Positions 1 through 13,300 of a DNA stretch of 64,000 bases are shown one piece after another. The position numbers and the translations under genes were made by a program. Within the stretch, counting starts at the first letter, position 1, and each line of letters opens with the position of its first letter. The notes under the pieces were generated by a model, which was given only the letters and a program-made list of their open reading frames with translations, searched no databases and was not told where the DNA came from. Source of the DNA: Zygaena filipendulae (taxonomy: Eukaryota; Arthropoda; Insecta; Lepidoptera; Zygaenidae); the NCBI GenBank assembly GCA_907165275.2, contig OU015654.1:9689501-9753500 (forward strand). The letters run 5' to 3'.

Positions 1-2324
1 CCATAATCACCGAAACGTCCCCTCTACATGTTCCATACATTATATCAACCTAGAGATGCTCCTTCTGGGAGAACAATTATGTCAATGAGTGAGTGGTAAT
101 CCAGCTTTATATATTATAACTAGATTCGCCCTGTGCGCGAGCTGCGAGCAGCTCGCGAGGCTTGGTCGCCCTGTGCCCGGTTGCCCCCCATTGACCTCTA
201 TTTGTTCGAGCACCCCCCACCTGACTCTTTTAGTTTCGGAGATAATCGAGTTTGAATTTTGTTCGGCGGCCATGATTTTTTCCGCCATTTTGAAAAAAAA
301 GTTTCACTATTGAAATTTGCCCAAGGTGTGGATCAAACTTTGTAAGTAACAGTTTTACTTTTGATGGATAGTTTCGGCGGGCAGTCAACTCACTACCTGA
401 TGAGGAGCAGGAATCGAAGATGTCAAGGTTTTCCCACAATCACAGAAACCTCCTTTCCACATCTTAAATACATTATATCGACCTAGAGATGCTCCTTCTG
501 GGAGAACAATTATGCTTAATTTTTTTCGCCAGCCATTTCGAATCCGTCCGCCATCTTGGAATTATTTATATCCCTATAGAAGAAGATAGTGCACCACCAA
601 CTGTACAAATTTTTTTTCAATACCCACGGCCGATAGTTTCCGAGCCAGGGCCGAAACAATTTCCCCATACAAACAACTAATGTTCGGCGGCCATCTTGAA
701 AAATGACGCAATCGAAAAACTGATTCGATATTCGGCATCAGCGACCCCAAAAACCCCCGGATGCCGAACCTCACCCGGATCGGATCAACTTTTTTTTCGG
801 CCGCCATTTTGAATCCGCCATTTTGGATTTTTACCACGCCAGGCGGTTGCCCCCCATTGACTTCTATGACATTTGTTTGAGCACCCCCTACCTGACTCTT
901 TTAGTTTCGGAGATAATCGAGTTTGAATTTTGTTCGACGGCCATGTCTTTTTCCGCCATTTTGAAAAAAAAGTTACACTATTGAAATTTGCACAAGGTGT
1001 GGATGAAATTTAGTTAGAAACATTTTCACTTTCGATGGATAGTTTCGGCGGGCAGTCGACTCACTACCTGATGAGAAGCAGGAATCGAAGATGTCGAGGT
1101 TTTCCCATAATCACCGAAACGTCCCCTCTACATGTTCCATACATTATATCAACCTAGAGATGCTCCTTCTGGGAGAACAATTATGTCAATGAGTGAGTGG
1201 TGATCCAGCTTTATATATTATAATAGATTCGCCCTGTGCGCGAGCTGCGAGCAGCTCGCGAGGCTTGGTCGCCCTGTGCCCGGTTGCCCCCCATTGACCT
1301 CTATTTGTTCGAGCACCCCCCACCTGACTCTTTTAGTTTCGGAGATAATCGAGTTTGAATTTTGTTCGGCGGCCATGATTTTTTCCGCCATTTTGAAAAA
1401 AAGTTTCACTATTGAAATTTGCCCAAGGTGTGGATCAAACTTTGTTAGTAACAGTTTTACTTTTGATGGATAGTTTCGGCGGGCAGTCAACTCACTACCT
1501 GATGAGGAGCAGGAATCGAAGATGTCAAGGTTTTCCCACAATCACAGAAACCTCCTTTCCACATCTTAAATACATTATATCGACCTAGAGATGCTCCTTC
1601 TGGGAGAACAATTATGCTTAACTTTTTTTCGCCAGCCATTTCGAATCCGTCCGCCATCTTGGAATTATTTATATCCCGATAGAAGAAGATAGTGCACCAC
1701 CAACTGTACAAATTTTTTTTCAATACCCACGGCCGATAGTTTCCGAGCCAGGGCCGAAACAATTTCCCCATACAAACAACTAATGTTCGGCGGCCATCTT
1801 GAAAAATGACGCAATCGAAAAACTGATTCGATATTCGGCATCAGCGACCCCAAAAACCCCCGGATGCCGAACCTCACCCGGATCGGATCGACTTTTTTTT
1901 CGGCCGCCATTTTGAATCCGCCATTTTGGATTTTTACTACGCCAGGCGGTTGCCCCCCATTGACCTCTATGACATTTGTTTGAGCACCCCCTACCTGACT
2001 CTTTTAGTTTCGGAGATAATCGAGTTTGAATTTTGTTCGGCGGCCATGTTTTTTTCCGACATTTTGAAAAAAAAGTTACACTATTGAAATTTGCCCAAGG
2101 TGTGGATGAAATTTAGTAAGAAACGTTTTCACTTTCGATGGATAGTTTCGGCGGGCAGTCGACTCACTACCTGATGAGAAGCAGGAATCGAAGATGTCGA
2201 GGTTTTCCCATAATCACCGAAACGTCCCCTCTACATGTTCCATATATTATATTAACCTAGAGATGCTCCTTCTGGGAGAACAATTATGTCAATGAGTGAG
2301 TGGTAATCCAGCTTTATATATTAT
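1..2324. repeat. Tandem array of ~1.1 kb satellite-like unit
   Basis: Two full units (1-1104 and 1105-2207) and the start of a third (2208-2324) are nearly identical. The same phrase (ccataatcaccgaaacgtcc) opens at 1, 1105 and 2208, so the period is about 1,104 bp. Each unit is itself dimeric: the block at about 181-510 recurs, diverged, at about 846-1190 (same 'ctgactcttttagtttcgg' and 'gatggatagtttcggcgggc' phrases). The array begins at the window edge, so its true length is unknown. It ends in a (TA)n run at about 2324-2342. Many short open frames run through it on both strands, but they only follow the repeat and show no known domain. It lies upstream of the first visible Pfas exon and is therefore probably inside a Pfas intron. 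Confidence 0.93.
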
Positions 2325-4337
2325 AATATATATATATATATAATTACATTAAAGTGAAAGGTGAACCTATAGTTTGATGTAATACTTACCTTAACTTATT
2401 TTAATATGTATTTTAACCGACCAAAAAAAGTTATAATTCGACACGTTTAGCGCCGTGGTATACTGTGATGACGTTATGGCGACGGAAAGTAGTGTGAGGA
2501 CGGTGCGAGAGAGTGAGAGATAGAGAAAAAGTAAAAGGGAAAGAAAGACAGAGATATGAATAGGTACATGTTTCACTGCAGCTGCTCGTTCGATTCGAAG
2601 ACGATTTTTGTTTCTTCGGCTTATGAAAATCGGCAGATTATATTTTTCCCGCTATCCTTGAGTTATTTACTTTAAAATAAAAAACAAATCAACTGCGCTC
2701 GAGAATGTCGAAGTTGCGTTTTTTTTTTGCAAGTTTGTGATCCTCTAACTCCTTTACGTCACGTTCAAATGGTCAGATTATTCATATACATACTTCTCAC
2801 TATGTAATTAACCCACCATATCTTAATCTGACGCGCTCGAGTATTTCGAGTTATCGATTTTTTTTTACTAATCTGATCGGTTATTCTAGACGCACCCACC
2901 AGTGTAGAGGGCCTATATTTGGTGGAGGTACTCAACATGGTGCAAGGTACCCCCCTTATGTTCATCTGACGCGCTTTAGCTAATCCACAAATCCCCTCTT
3001 GGCGGTCCGTACTAATAGATATCACAAAACATGAAGTTTGAGTACCATGACTGCGTCCTATAGTTTCGGAGTTATAAGTGTTCAAAAATTTTGTCACGTG
3101 AACACATAGACACCACGAAAACATGAAGTACAGCAACATGATGGGGTTGTCTCATACTAGTTTCGAGGGTATGAGCTTTACAAAAATAATTTTTTTTTTG
3201 AAGATATTAAAAATTTGATCACGTGGTCACATAGACACAATAAAAATATGAAGTTGTACCAACATTATATGGCTGCGTGTCATTGCTGATTGCATCGAAG
3301 ATAAAAGTTAAATTACCCTGGGCCGTGGTGAGATACAACCATTCGAAAATATGGTCTCTCTCTTTTACGCATCGAGAAAACAAGAAAGAGATAGCAAGAA
3401 TTTATGCAACACAAAAATATAAAATACTTGTACGGGCTACCTGTAGCTTATAAGGTATACCTACTTGTACGGGACTCAAAACAAAATGTAGTTATGCCTT
3501 CGCTTCGGCTACTAAATACCTACCAACTATATCAGTAATATGTATATTCCAAATTCAATTCTAAATTATCCCGGTAGGTAAAATTGTCAAAACTCACGGC
3601 TCAACGCCGCGACACCTTTCGATCCTTTTGGAACTCACTACAAACTACTGCATTCGGGGGACTTGTCAGTCTACAGCCAAACCACAGCTGTTTATAGACC
3701 GGGCCGCCATTTTCGTACACATATACTGTATACGCTCTCACACAAGTAAGAGATTCGACCAAAATTTAATATTTTTGAAATGCTTATAATTATGTTATTT
3801 GTTCACTATCTGCAAAGATTTGAGACTTATGCGGCATCGAAACAAGTAGAAGTATTTTATTAAATAAAGTCTAATAAATAAAAATAGCCGTAGTGCAAGA
3901 AAACTCGGTAGGCAATTTGTATGAAAACTAGCCCTAACACCCGCACCTTAAGTCAAAATATGCTGCCTAAACGACCGTTTATGGCGCATACCTTTTGATT
4001 CCGGTGACTTAGAAGTTCTATTTTTTTACAAGCTCCAAGAGATTACAAACCTGATTATTTGGTATTAATTTCAACTTGATTCCTTCACGTATTCCCGAGG
4101 AAAAGGGTCTTGACAGACAAACAGACGGACAACGAAGTGATCCTATCAGGGTCCCTTTTTTAATTCAGCTGTTTTGTTACAAATATTATATTTTTTGCAA
4201 ATAGCCTTAGGTACATGTCTTGAAACCGCATTGAGTATTTAAGCCATATTTAGTAATTACTAAGTCTACACCTCTCTCGGCCCTCGGATATCTTCGACCA
4301 AAGCAGACCATATCCTGAGACGATTGTCTATTTGCAG
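2325..4337. other. Non-coding spacer / intron upstream of first visible Pfas exon
   Basis: AT-rich sequence with no convincing exon. I looked here for the missing Pfas N-terminal exon, which should end near an I-E-I-G-P coding stretch followed by a donor, and did not find it. A two-copy local repeat is visible: 'cacgtgaacacatagacacc' near 3098 and a diverged copy near 3221. Positions 3590-3760 include a GCCGCCATTTTCG motif resembling the one repeated in the satellite. The region ends with the acceptor tctatttgcag just before 4338. Confidence 0.6.
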
Positions 4338-7300
4338 ATTTAACTTCTCCACACCGGACTCAAGTAACTCGGTACAAATATGCCAAAGTGTAGGTCTCAG
4401 GGATGTAACGCGTCTCGAGGTCTCTACCCGGTACGTCATCACGTTTGCGCAAACCAAAAATATTCCGCAAAATCACTTCGACGATCTCGCCAATAGCTTG
4501 CACGATAAAATGACGCAATGCGTTTACACCAAGACCAATCTGCCGAGGCAGAGTTTTAACGAAGGTCTGCCGAAGAATTCTGAGCCGTGGTTTGTCGTTC
4601 CCTTGCTGGAAGAAGGCAAACAAGCAATGGAAACGGTCAACAAGAAATTAGGTACGTCATTGTATCACTCCTACAACCAGATTCTTTTCGATTGATTCGC
4701 AACCGTGTAAGATTGTTACAAATAATTTTGATCGCCATCCAGGTTTGGCGTTCGACAGCTGGGACATGGATTTCTACATGGACTTGTTTGTCAATAAATT
4801 AAAGAGAAATCCGACCAGTGTTGAATTGTTTGACCTTGCCCAAAGCAACAGTGAACATTCGCGCCATTGGTTCTTCAAGGTAAAACACACAAGTCAAATA
4901 TTAAATATTTTTATTATATTTATATTAAAACAGTTTTGGCCTATGTATAGAACAAAAAAAGCATTCACTTGGAGGCATGAAAACTTACCTTCGAACAAGA
5001 GTTGATAGAAATCTTTAAAGTAAGTAATTTGTTGAGAATATAGAGTTCCAAGACAGTTGAATAGTCATTCAGAAAGCTTCTTTACATAATGAAAAAATGA
5101 AAAAAAAAAATGATTTACCTATTATAATTAATTTAGAGCATAATTAGACATACACAGTAGTATCTATATTATTTTACTGCACTGTGCTCGGTTCGGCTGA
5201 TTGTAAATAAAAGAAACTGTTTCTGACAATTCTATACTTGTTTATTTCTGTGTTCACGAGCTTACTGTGTAGTACTTAAAGTTAGTTTACAAGGTGCGCG
5301 AGCGCACGCCGCAGAGGCTAGGAGGGGTCTGTTTAGACCGCGGCCCGCGCTCGTCCATATAACAAAAGTAGTGCGTCAGCGTACACGATTGCTGAGACGC
5401 TACATTATCATATTAATTACAACTTACTTTTTTGTAGGGAAAAATCATATTGAACGGGGAAGAGATCGACGAATCTCTCATTGATATGGTGGCTTCGACG
5501 CAAAAAACCTCAAATGACAATAACGTCATAAAATTCGGCGATAACAGCAGGTAATAACAAAAAAATTGTGTTTATGATACCTAAACCTAATTCTCAACTT
5601 TGGAAGATATGACGACCGGATGACGGGAGTGGTCACTATATTGCTCTGCAATCAAGATAAGCGTACTTTTTGTTGTAAACACCGGATTCCGCTTTCCAGT
5701 CTTGGTGTATGTATTTTGTCGTTTTCTATTGCAACTAATGTATCCACCGGTACCGGTGCGGCTTGCGTATCCGTTGTGTGAACTGAATCAAATTCGACCT
5801 GTCGAGACAATTTGTCGCATCCCTATCATCCACAAAATAAGAATTAGTTAGTCTCGATAATTAGTTTTAAACCTATTTTAAATGGGATAAAATAGTATAA
5901 TATGTAGAAACAAAGAAAATACATTTTTAGCACAAACACAAGAAAATACAAACACAAAAAGTGCCTAATCTAAATTTACTACTTATCTCTTTGTTTATCT
6001 CTAGTTTGCTTGATTTCCACGACACAACCTAATAATAGCTAACTGTGGGATCAAGTAGATCTGTGTGTTGTGAAGTGGATTATTATTATTATTATCTCTG
6101 GCATTATCTGCCGAAAGGGTCACCAACACAGCATTAGCTAAGTCCTCTTAGTATTTAACCTATAATCGATTTATTTTTAAATGAAATATAGTAATATGTT
6201 AGGAGATATTGTTTTTATAGCAGGCGGCGCTAGTTTTCCCACTGTAATTAATATTGATATCACTGTTTTCAATATTCAGTTTTGGGAATATTGTGGTAAA
6301 TAGTATACTTGGGATGGCAGCATTTGCTCTAACTTCCTTTGCAACGGTAGCGCGCCTGCCCCGCCTACATATTGTGTATGTGTGTATTATATTTGGTTCT
6401 GTGGTTTCACCAATAGTGTCGTCCAGTAATTGTATACTCTGTGGGCAGTGCCATCAAAGGTTTCATGCACACGAAACTGCGGCCCCGCGACGTGACCGGC
6501 CCGTCCTGCATGGCGTTCGAGAGCGCCGAGTCGGACATAATATTCACGGCGGAGACGCACAACATGCCGACGGCGGTCGCCCCGTTCAGCGGCGCGACCA
6601 CCGGCACCGGCGGCCGCATCCGGGACGTGCAGGGCGTCGGCCGCGGCGGGCACACCGTCGCCGGCACCGCCGGCTACAGCGTCGGCAATCTACACATACC
6701 CGGTACGTAGATCCGTACATCGTATTTCGTACTAATATTATGAAAATTCGTACTAATTTGTGAAAGTGTCAATGTTTGGATGTTCAGATGTTTGGATGTT
6801 TGTTCAATGGTTGTTCATGTTTGATCACGCAAAAACGGCCGAACGGATTTGGATGATATTTGGCATGCACGTTGTCGGGGGTACAAATAAGCTAGGGCAT
6901 AGGGTATACAATAAATAAATAAATGAAATAAATTATCCCGGAATTCCCGCGGAAACTCCGAAATTACCGCTGTGCACCGGGTGAAACGGCGGAGCACAGC
7001 TAGTCCTACTAATATTATAAAAATGATAAAAAAAAAATTTACTACAAAGTGTAACAATAGGCGATCTTATCGCTCACAAAATTACACATCTATCCATACA
7101 TATTTCATACTAATTGAAATCGAAGCATAAACACAATCGAGGTGTGCGTGGAACGTGGAACGACGCGAAATTATGTTTGCGCCAAAAGCCGTAGTCACTT
7201 CACACTTCAACTCATTTCACCTTTAAGGTTGAATTACCAGAAATCCAGTAGACACGTCTGTTTTTGCCTGAGCAACACTCGCCGCATATGTGTAGTATCT

Positions 7301-10300
7301 CCTTTCGAAAAGTAACATTGGGAGATAACACCGAATATTTGAAAAGAATATTTTGATTTCCATGATTGTCAACTTGACAACTTACGGCACTTCAATATAA
7401 ACTCTCATCCCCCTTTTCACCCGCTCAAGGGTCGAATTTACAGAAACCTTTGCCTACAACATAAACAATTTTGTGTAAAATTTCAGTTTCGAAATCCAAA
7501 TCGGTTTTGTTGATAAAGTCTCACTAATTTAGGATTTACTACTATCCCTGATAGAACAAAAAAAAAATGGTTTCTATAATTTCTGCTTGTATGTAGGTAT
7601 ATTGTTTCAATGCAGTTGGTTCACTGAAAAGGAGATACTATGGTATTAATTACAACAACCACGCAATCTGTACCATTTCAAATCTTTCTTTAATTTCTGC
7701 TCTAAACGTTATTTTGTAATTTACGTATACTTTTTTTTATTCGTAGGCTATGATTTACCATGGGAGGAGAAATGGGAGTATCCAAGCAACTTTGCCAGTC
7801 CGCTGCAGATAATCATCGAGGCCAGTAACGGGGCTTCTGATTATGGCAACAAGTTCGGCGAGCCCGTCATCACTGGTAAAATGCTGCTTTTATATGAATT
7901 GTTTTCTCCATAAACAAAGTAAAATAATAATAATAATCATTTCACAACACACAAGATCTACTTGATCCCACAGTAAGCTATTATTAGCTTGTGTCGTGGA
8001 AACCAAGCAAACGTGGTATATACTATATAGAATTACATATATATTATACTATATTTAGGTTAGAACCTGACATACATAATTATACGTAACCTGGAATCGT
8101 TATAATTCCCGTCATTTATGAAATTTTTAAAGCACTGCACCGTCAGTCTAGAGGCTAAAGAAAAGAACCTGATAACAGCGCCAGTTGTCGCGGCTTCGAT
8201 CCCCATGTCAACATTTATGTGTTCGAACCTCAGAAGTTATTCTTCTGAGGTTCGAACTTTATGTATCATAAGTTTGTATATTTTACAACAACAAAAAGTA
8301 ATGTAAGGTGTCTGTTAGGACTTGTTTTGTGATCAGATGGCACTGTGTGATAATGTTCAAGTGTTAAATATATAAATACTAGCTGTTCCCCGCGGTTTTA
8401 CCCGTGTTAATTTCTGAGTTTACATTCCGGGATATATACCCCCTATGTCCTTTTCTGTACCATTAACAATGTGTATGCAAAATTTCACAATGATCGGTCT
8501 GAAAGTGTAACAAACAAACTTACTTTCGCATAAATAGCAAGGATTTGTTAATTACATCTTGTATAATTTTTTTAGGATTCGTTCAGTCGTACGGATTGAA
8601 AAACGCTGACAATGTGAGGGAAGAGTTCGTCAAGCCGATAATGTTTAGCGGCGGCATTGGATACATGCCTCATTCGATGATTAAGAAAAATAAACCGGAA
8701 AAAGGTGATTATGACGTTGTGTTTTCCAAATTTTTTTTTTTTATTTTTTTTTAATTAATACCTGGGCACATAACTTCTTGCGCCATTTGTTGTTGAGTAG
8801 CTGAAACACCTATATGAATCGCGTTTTTTTTTTTAACGAAATCCCCTTTATAGATATAGGAAAACTTTATGTAAATTTGAAATTTGATAAAATCCAAATT
8901 TACGATTTCCGATTCGATTCCCGGCTCAGAAAATGTTTTTTTTTTATAAATCTGCATATACAATCTATCGAAATCGGCCTCAAGACTCCTGCATTTTTCA
9001 CTATCTCTCGTAGTTACGGATTTAGTCATCCACACCGACGCGACGCTCACCTACGTATATCACGTATTGTTTTTGTTTAATTTGTTTGTGCTACATTTTT
9101 TTGTTGCATATCATTAACTTATCTATGTTTTTACCGTTGTCGTAACGAATTGAATATACCTATTATAATATCATATTTAGAAATGCTGCTGGTGAAGATA
9201 GGCGGGCCGGTGTACCGGATCGGCGTGGGCGGCGGCGCGGCCTCCTCCGTGGCGGTGCAGGGCGGCGACGCCCGCGACCACGCCCTCGACTTCGGCGCGG
9301 TGCAGAGAGGTCAGACATTCTATCAAAACCGTCAAAAAGGGCACTTTTGGCGGTTTTGGCATCTGTACTGTTTTCAGGTCTTATATACTGAGAGGTTATA
9401 GATCTCCGGTCAGGTTTTTGAAAGACTAAAATTGATTAGATGCGTAATAAGATAATATTAAATTTGATGCCTAAGCTAGAAATTCAAATCAAGGAAATAT
9501 AAAATACAATAATGAAATTTCGAATTTAAAAACAGAATAACAAATTAGAATATAAAATACAATGTAACTTTAAAAAAATATAAAGTAATAGAAATGAGGC
9601 AGGATATCATAACGAGTGGGCCGCCTCGTTACACTGTATCATCAATTTTTTTTTTCATTGTAGCGTTTATCTCTGTTGATTTCTGTTTAAATTTGAGGAG
9701 ATGTAATTTTTGTCGCTAATGTTTGAACGTGATGAAGCCCCATAATGGGCACATTTGGTACCTAATTTTTGTAAAATACTAATTTTGATCTCTAGGTGAT
9801 GCTGAAATGGGGAATCGTCTCAATCGAGTGGTGAGGGCGTGTTTGGAAGCCGAAGTTAATCCGGTTGAGTGTAAGTTGTTGTATCTTCCAAACCGACCTT
9901 CTATAAAGACAATATATAATATTATCTTCTGTAACTTTTCTCGAAGAACTTTCATCTTTGAAATTTTCATTAATCATTCATTCATCATCTCATTATCATA
10001 TAAGGTTTCTTATTTAAAGCTGTTATAATCTACTTGCACATTATGTTGGCGATAGATAAATAAATAACATCTAGGTATAGATTTTGGTGTAAATAAAATG
10101 GTTTTGAGCCTCAATCTATCATTTTATTTACTCATTTACTCGTAATCAGAGTGTTATAACACGCGACTGACTGACAACCAACTTTTGTTCTCGATATAAA
10201 TATGCTCGTTTATACTCCAGTTTTATGCTCTTCACTATACCTACTAACAACTGAGCGATGCACCTACCTACCTATTGCAGCGATACACGACCAAGGCGCG

Positions 10301-13300
10301 GGCGGCAACGGCAACGTGCTGAAGGAGCTAGTGGAGCCCGAGGGCGCCGTGGTGTTCACGCGCCAGTTCCAGCTGGGCGACCCCACCATCACCACGCTGG
10401 AGCTTTGGGGCGCCGAGTACCAGGAGAACGACGCGCTGCTGTGCGCCAAGCGGAACCGGCCCGCGCTCGAAGGTATACCTAAAGTTCATTGACCGCCCGT
10501 TACCTATCACTGTATATTATATAAAATCCATAATATATAAAAGCAGAAACTGACTGACCGATCGCATATAAAATGAAGTCGCTTCCGCTGTCTGTTCGCG
10601 ATAAACTGAAAAACTACTGAATGGATTTTGATGCGGTTTTTCACTAATAGATTCAGTGATTCATGAGGAAGTTTTATATCTATAGTTTACCGTGGAATTT
10701 CCGCGGGAACTCTGAAATTACCGCGGGTAAAACCGAGGGGGACAGCTAGTATAATATTATAAAGTGTAGTTTTTTTATGTTCTGTACGTCGTAGTTCTCT
10801 AGTCGGTGGCCTGCGGCCCGTCATATAGGAGGCCACAATACTTTCCTCCTTGAAATTCAAGTATTCACTATTGTTTTTTGTTCGCAGCGATATGTCGCCG
10901 CGAGCGCTGCCCCGTGTCGTTCGTCGGCGAAGTGACCGGCGACGGATACATGAGTCTAGTTGAAGACTACTTCAATGACTCATATCTCAGTAGGGAAAAG
11001 AGACTCGAGCCTGAAGTCAAAGCTAAGCTGCCTTACGACTTGCACTTAGAGGCTGTACTAGGTAATTTACATTGACTTAGATACCTACAAATGCTTTTTT
11101 TTTGTTTGCCAGCAGTTTTTACAGTAATTTAGGTCTTTTTTAGTATTACATATACTACCTAGGTCCTAGACTGTCTATTTATGCTTTGAACCTATAACTA
11201 TCTCGTGTAATTTTAACATCTCATTGAAATTTCATACCAGAACCTTAAGTCTAAAGAATGTAGAGTTGAAATTACTGGTAAAAAATCTAACACATGGTGG
11301 AACCTGCGTAAATTATTGTTTTGAATCTGTTTTTTTTTTGTAACAAATTCTTTAATGTGTCTTTTTTCTGTTACCGATTTAGGTGACCCAATTTCTTTTT
11401 TTTTTTTTTCATTTATATTTATGTTTTTTAATTTTTGTAGGTAATATGCCTCGAAAAACATTTGATCTGAAGCTAGTGGAGCCGACGAAGCTGCCGCTGT
11501 CGCTGCCCGCCGGCCTGACCGTGAGGGCCGCCCTCGATAGAGTACTACGGCTCGTTAACGTAGCTAGCAAGAGATACCTGACCAATAAGGTAAATAATTG
11601 TATTTAAAGTATCAAAGAACATAGATGCATACTACTTCGTATGTAATGTAATCTAAATCGAGTTTAGAGGTCATGCTAGAACCGCTTCTCGTGGCTAAGA
11701 CCCTAGTAGGTATCAATGTACCTACAGTATTAGTGTCGTCGACAGGTGGACAGTTGCAGTCGAATTTTGAAACTCAAAATTTTTGTATTCAAATTCGTTT
11801 ATTCACAAGAACATGGGATGATGCAAGGCTTAATTAGAATTAGATATAAACATTTTAGAGTGTAACATACAGATTCGCTTCCAGTACGAATCTAAAACAT
11901 ACCTTCCCCCCTAGCCAAATTTTGTTTTCGGGGTATGAAAATGAAAATTCTATTTAGTCGACCATACGTATTGTGCTACAGTTTATAGCACGTTGTGACA
12001 TCACGCGACATTTTTTGGCTTACGTAAAAAATGAAAACAATACGTGTCCATTATTAGACGAACTAAAAACTTCATGGCCTTGTCAACCAAATGGTTGTCA
12101 GTTTGGCTAGGGAGGCTCGATGTGGGTACACATAAAGCTCGAGCCCCGGTGCAGGTGGACCGGTGCGTGACGGGACTGGTGGCGCAGCAGCAGTGCGTGG
12201 GCCCGCTGCACACGCCGCTGGCGGATTGCGCCGTGGTGGCGCTGGCGCACGCGGGCCGCGCCGGCGCCGCCACCTCGCTGGGCGCGCAGAACGTGAAGGG
12301 GCTGCTCGAGCCGGCCGCCGGCGCGCGCCTCTCGCTGGGCGAGGCGCTCACCAACCTGGTAACTACTGGCTCATCTGTTTATTTTTTACTAGCCGTTTCC
12401 GGCGCTTTCACCCGCGATAAGTTCGGAGTTCCCGCGGGGATTCCGGGATAAAAGTACCCTATATGCTTCCCTGTACCCCTGACAACGTGTACATGCAAAA
12501 TTTCATGATGAAATCGTAACAGACAGACAGACAGAGTTACTTTCGCATTTATTATATTTGTAGAGATTTATGTTAAACTAGCTGCCTCCGCAGTTTCACC
12601 CCGAGATAATTTTGGAGTTCCCGCGGGAATTCCAGGATAAACTACACGTACAATCCTCTTGAATAACTCTATCTATTGGTAAAAACCGCATGAAAATTCG
12701 TTCAGTATTTTTTGAGTATATCGCGAACAGACACAAACGGAAGACTTGGTTTCATAATATGTAAGGAAATGATGAGCAATAAAGTATAATAAATATTATA
12801 CAAAATATAAACAGACTTTGATAAACAGTGCACAAATCCAAAAATAATGGAATTCAATAAAAGTATCCGAATTCTAAATTTGATTTCATGCTTTCCATCA
12901 GTGAAAAAACATAATAATATACCGGTGTTCCATCGTTCATGACGTATGTGTACGTGCGCGCGCAGGTGTTCGCCGGCATCAGCTCGCTGGAGGACGTGAA
13001 GTGCTCCGGCAACTGGATGTGGGGCGGCAAGACGGGCGCGGCGGGCGGCGCGCTGGTGGCCGCGTGCCGCGCGCTCTGCGCCGCGATGCGCCCGCTCGGC
13101 GTCGCCGTGGACGGCGGCAAGGACTCGCTCTCCATGTGCGCCAACGTCGCCGGGCAGACCGGTACGGGAATAGGAGCCCGAGGCCTGCGACACGCACACA
13201 ATCTCACGTGGGGAGAAAGGGTGGTCGCGCCAAATCGTTTGGAAAGAAGAAAGAAGAAAATACATTTATTTCAGCACAACACACAAGAAAAAGAAACAAA

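Noticed and set aside
82..1910. Open frames of 60-107 codons on both strands in the satellite
   Set aside because: They recur with the repeat unit, have no domain and change with small repeat differences; they are by-products of the repeat.
2340..4330. Possible Pfas first exon in this stretch
   Set aside because: No frame here ends with the expected I-E-I-G-P coding and a phase-2 donor to match the acceptor before 4338.
6254..6763. 169-residue plus-strand frame rich in Arg/His
   Set aside because: It runs out of frame over the Pfas exon 6449-6702, whose correct frame gives conserved PurL motifs.
12702..13265. 187-residue minus-strand frame
   Set aside because: Antisense to the GC-rich Pfas exon 12966-13161 and extending into repeats; no domain or splice logic.
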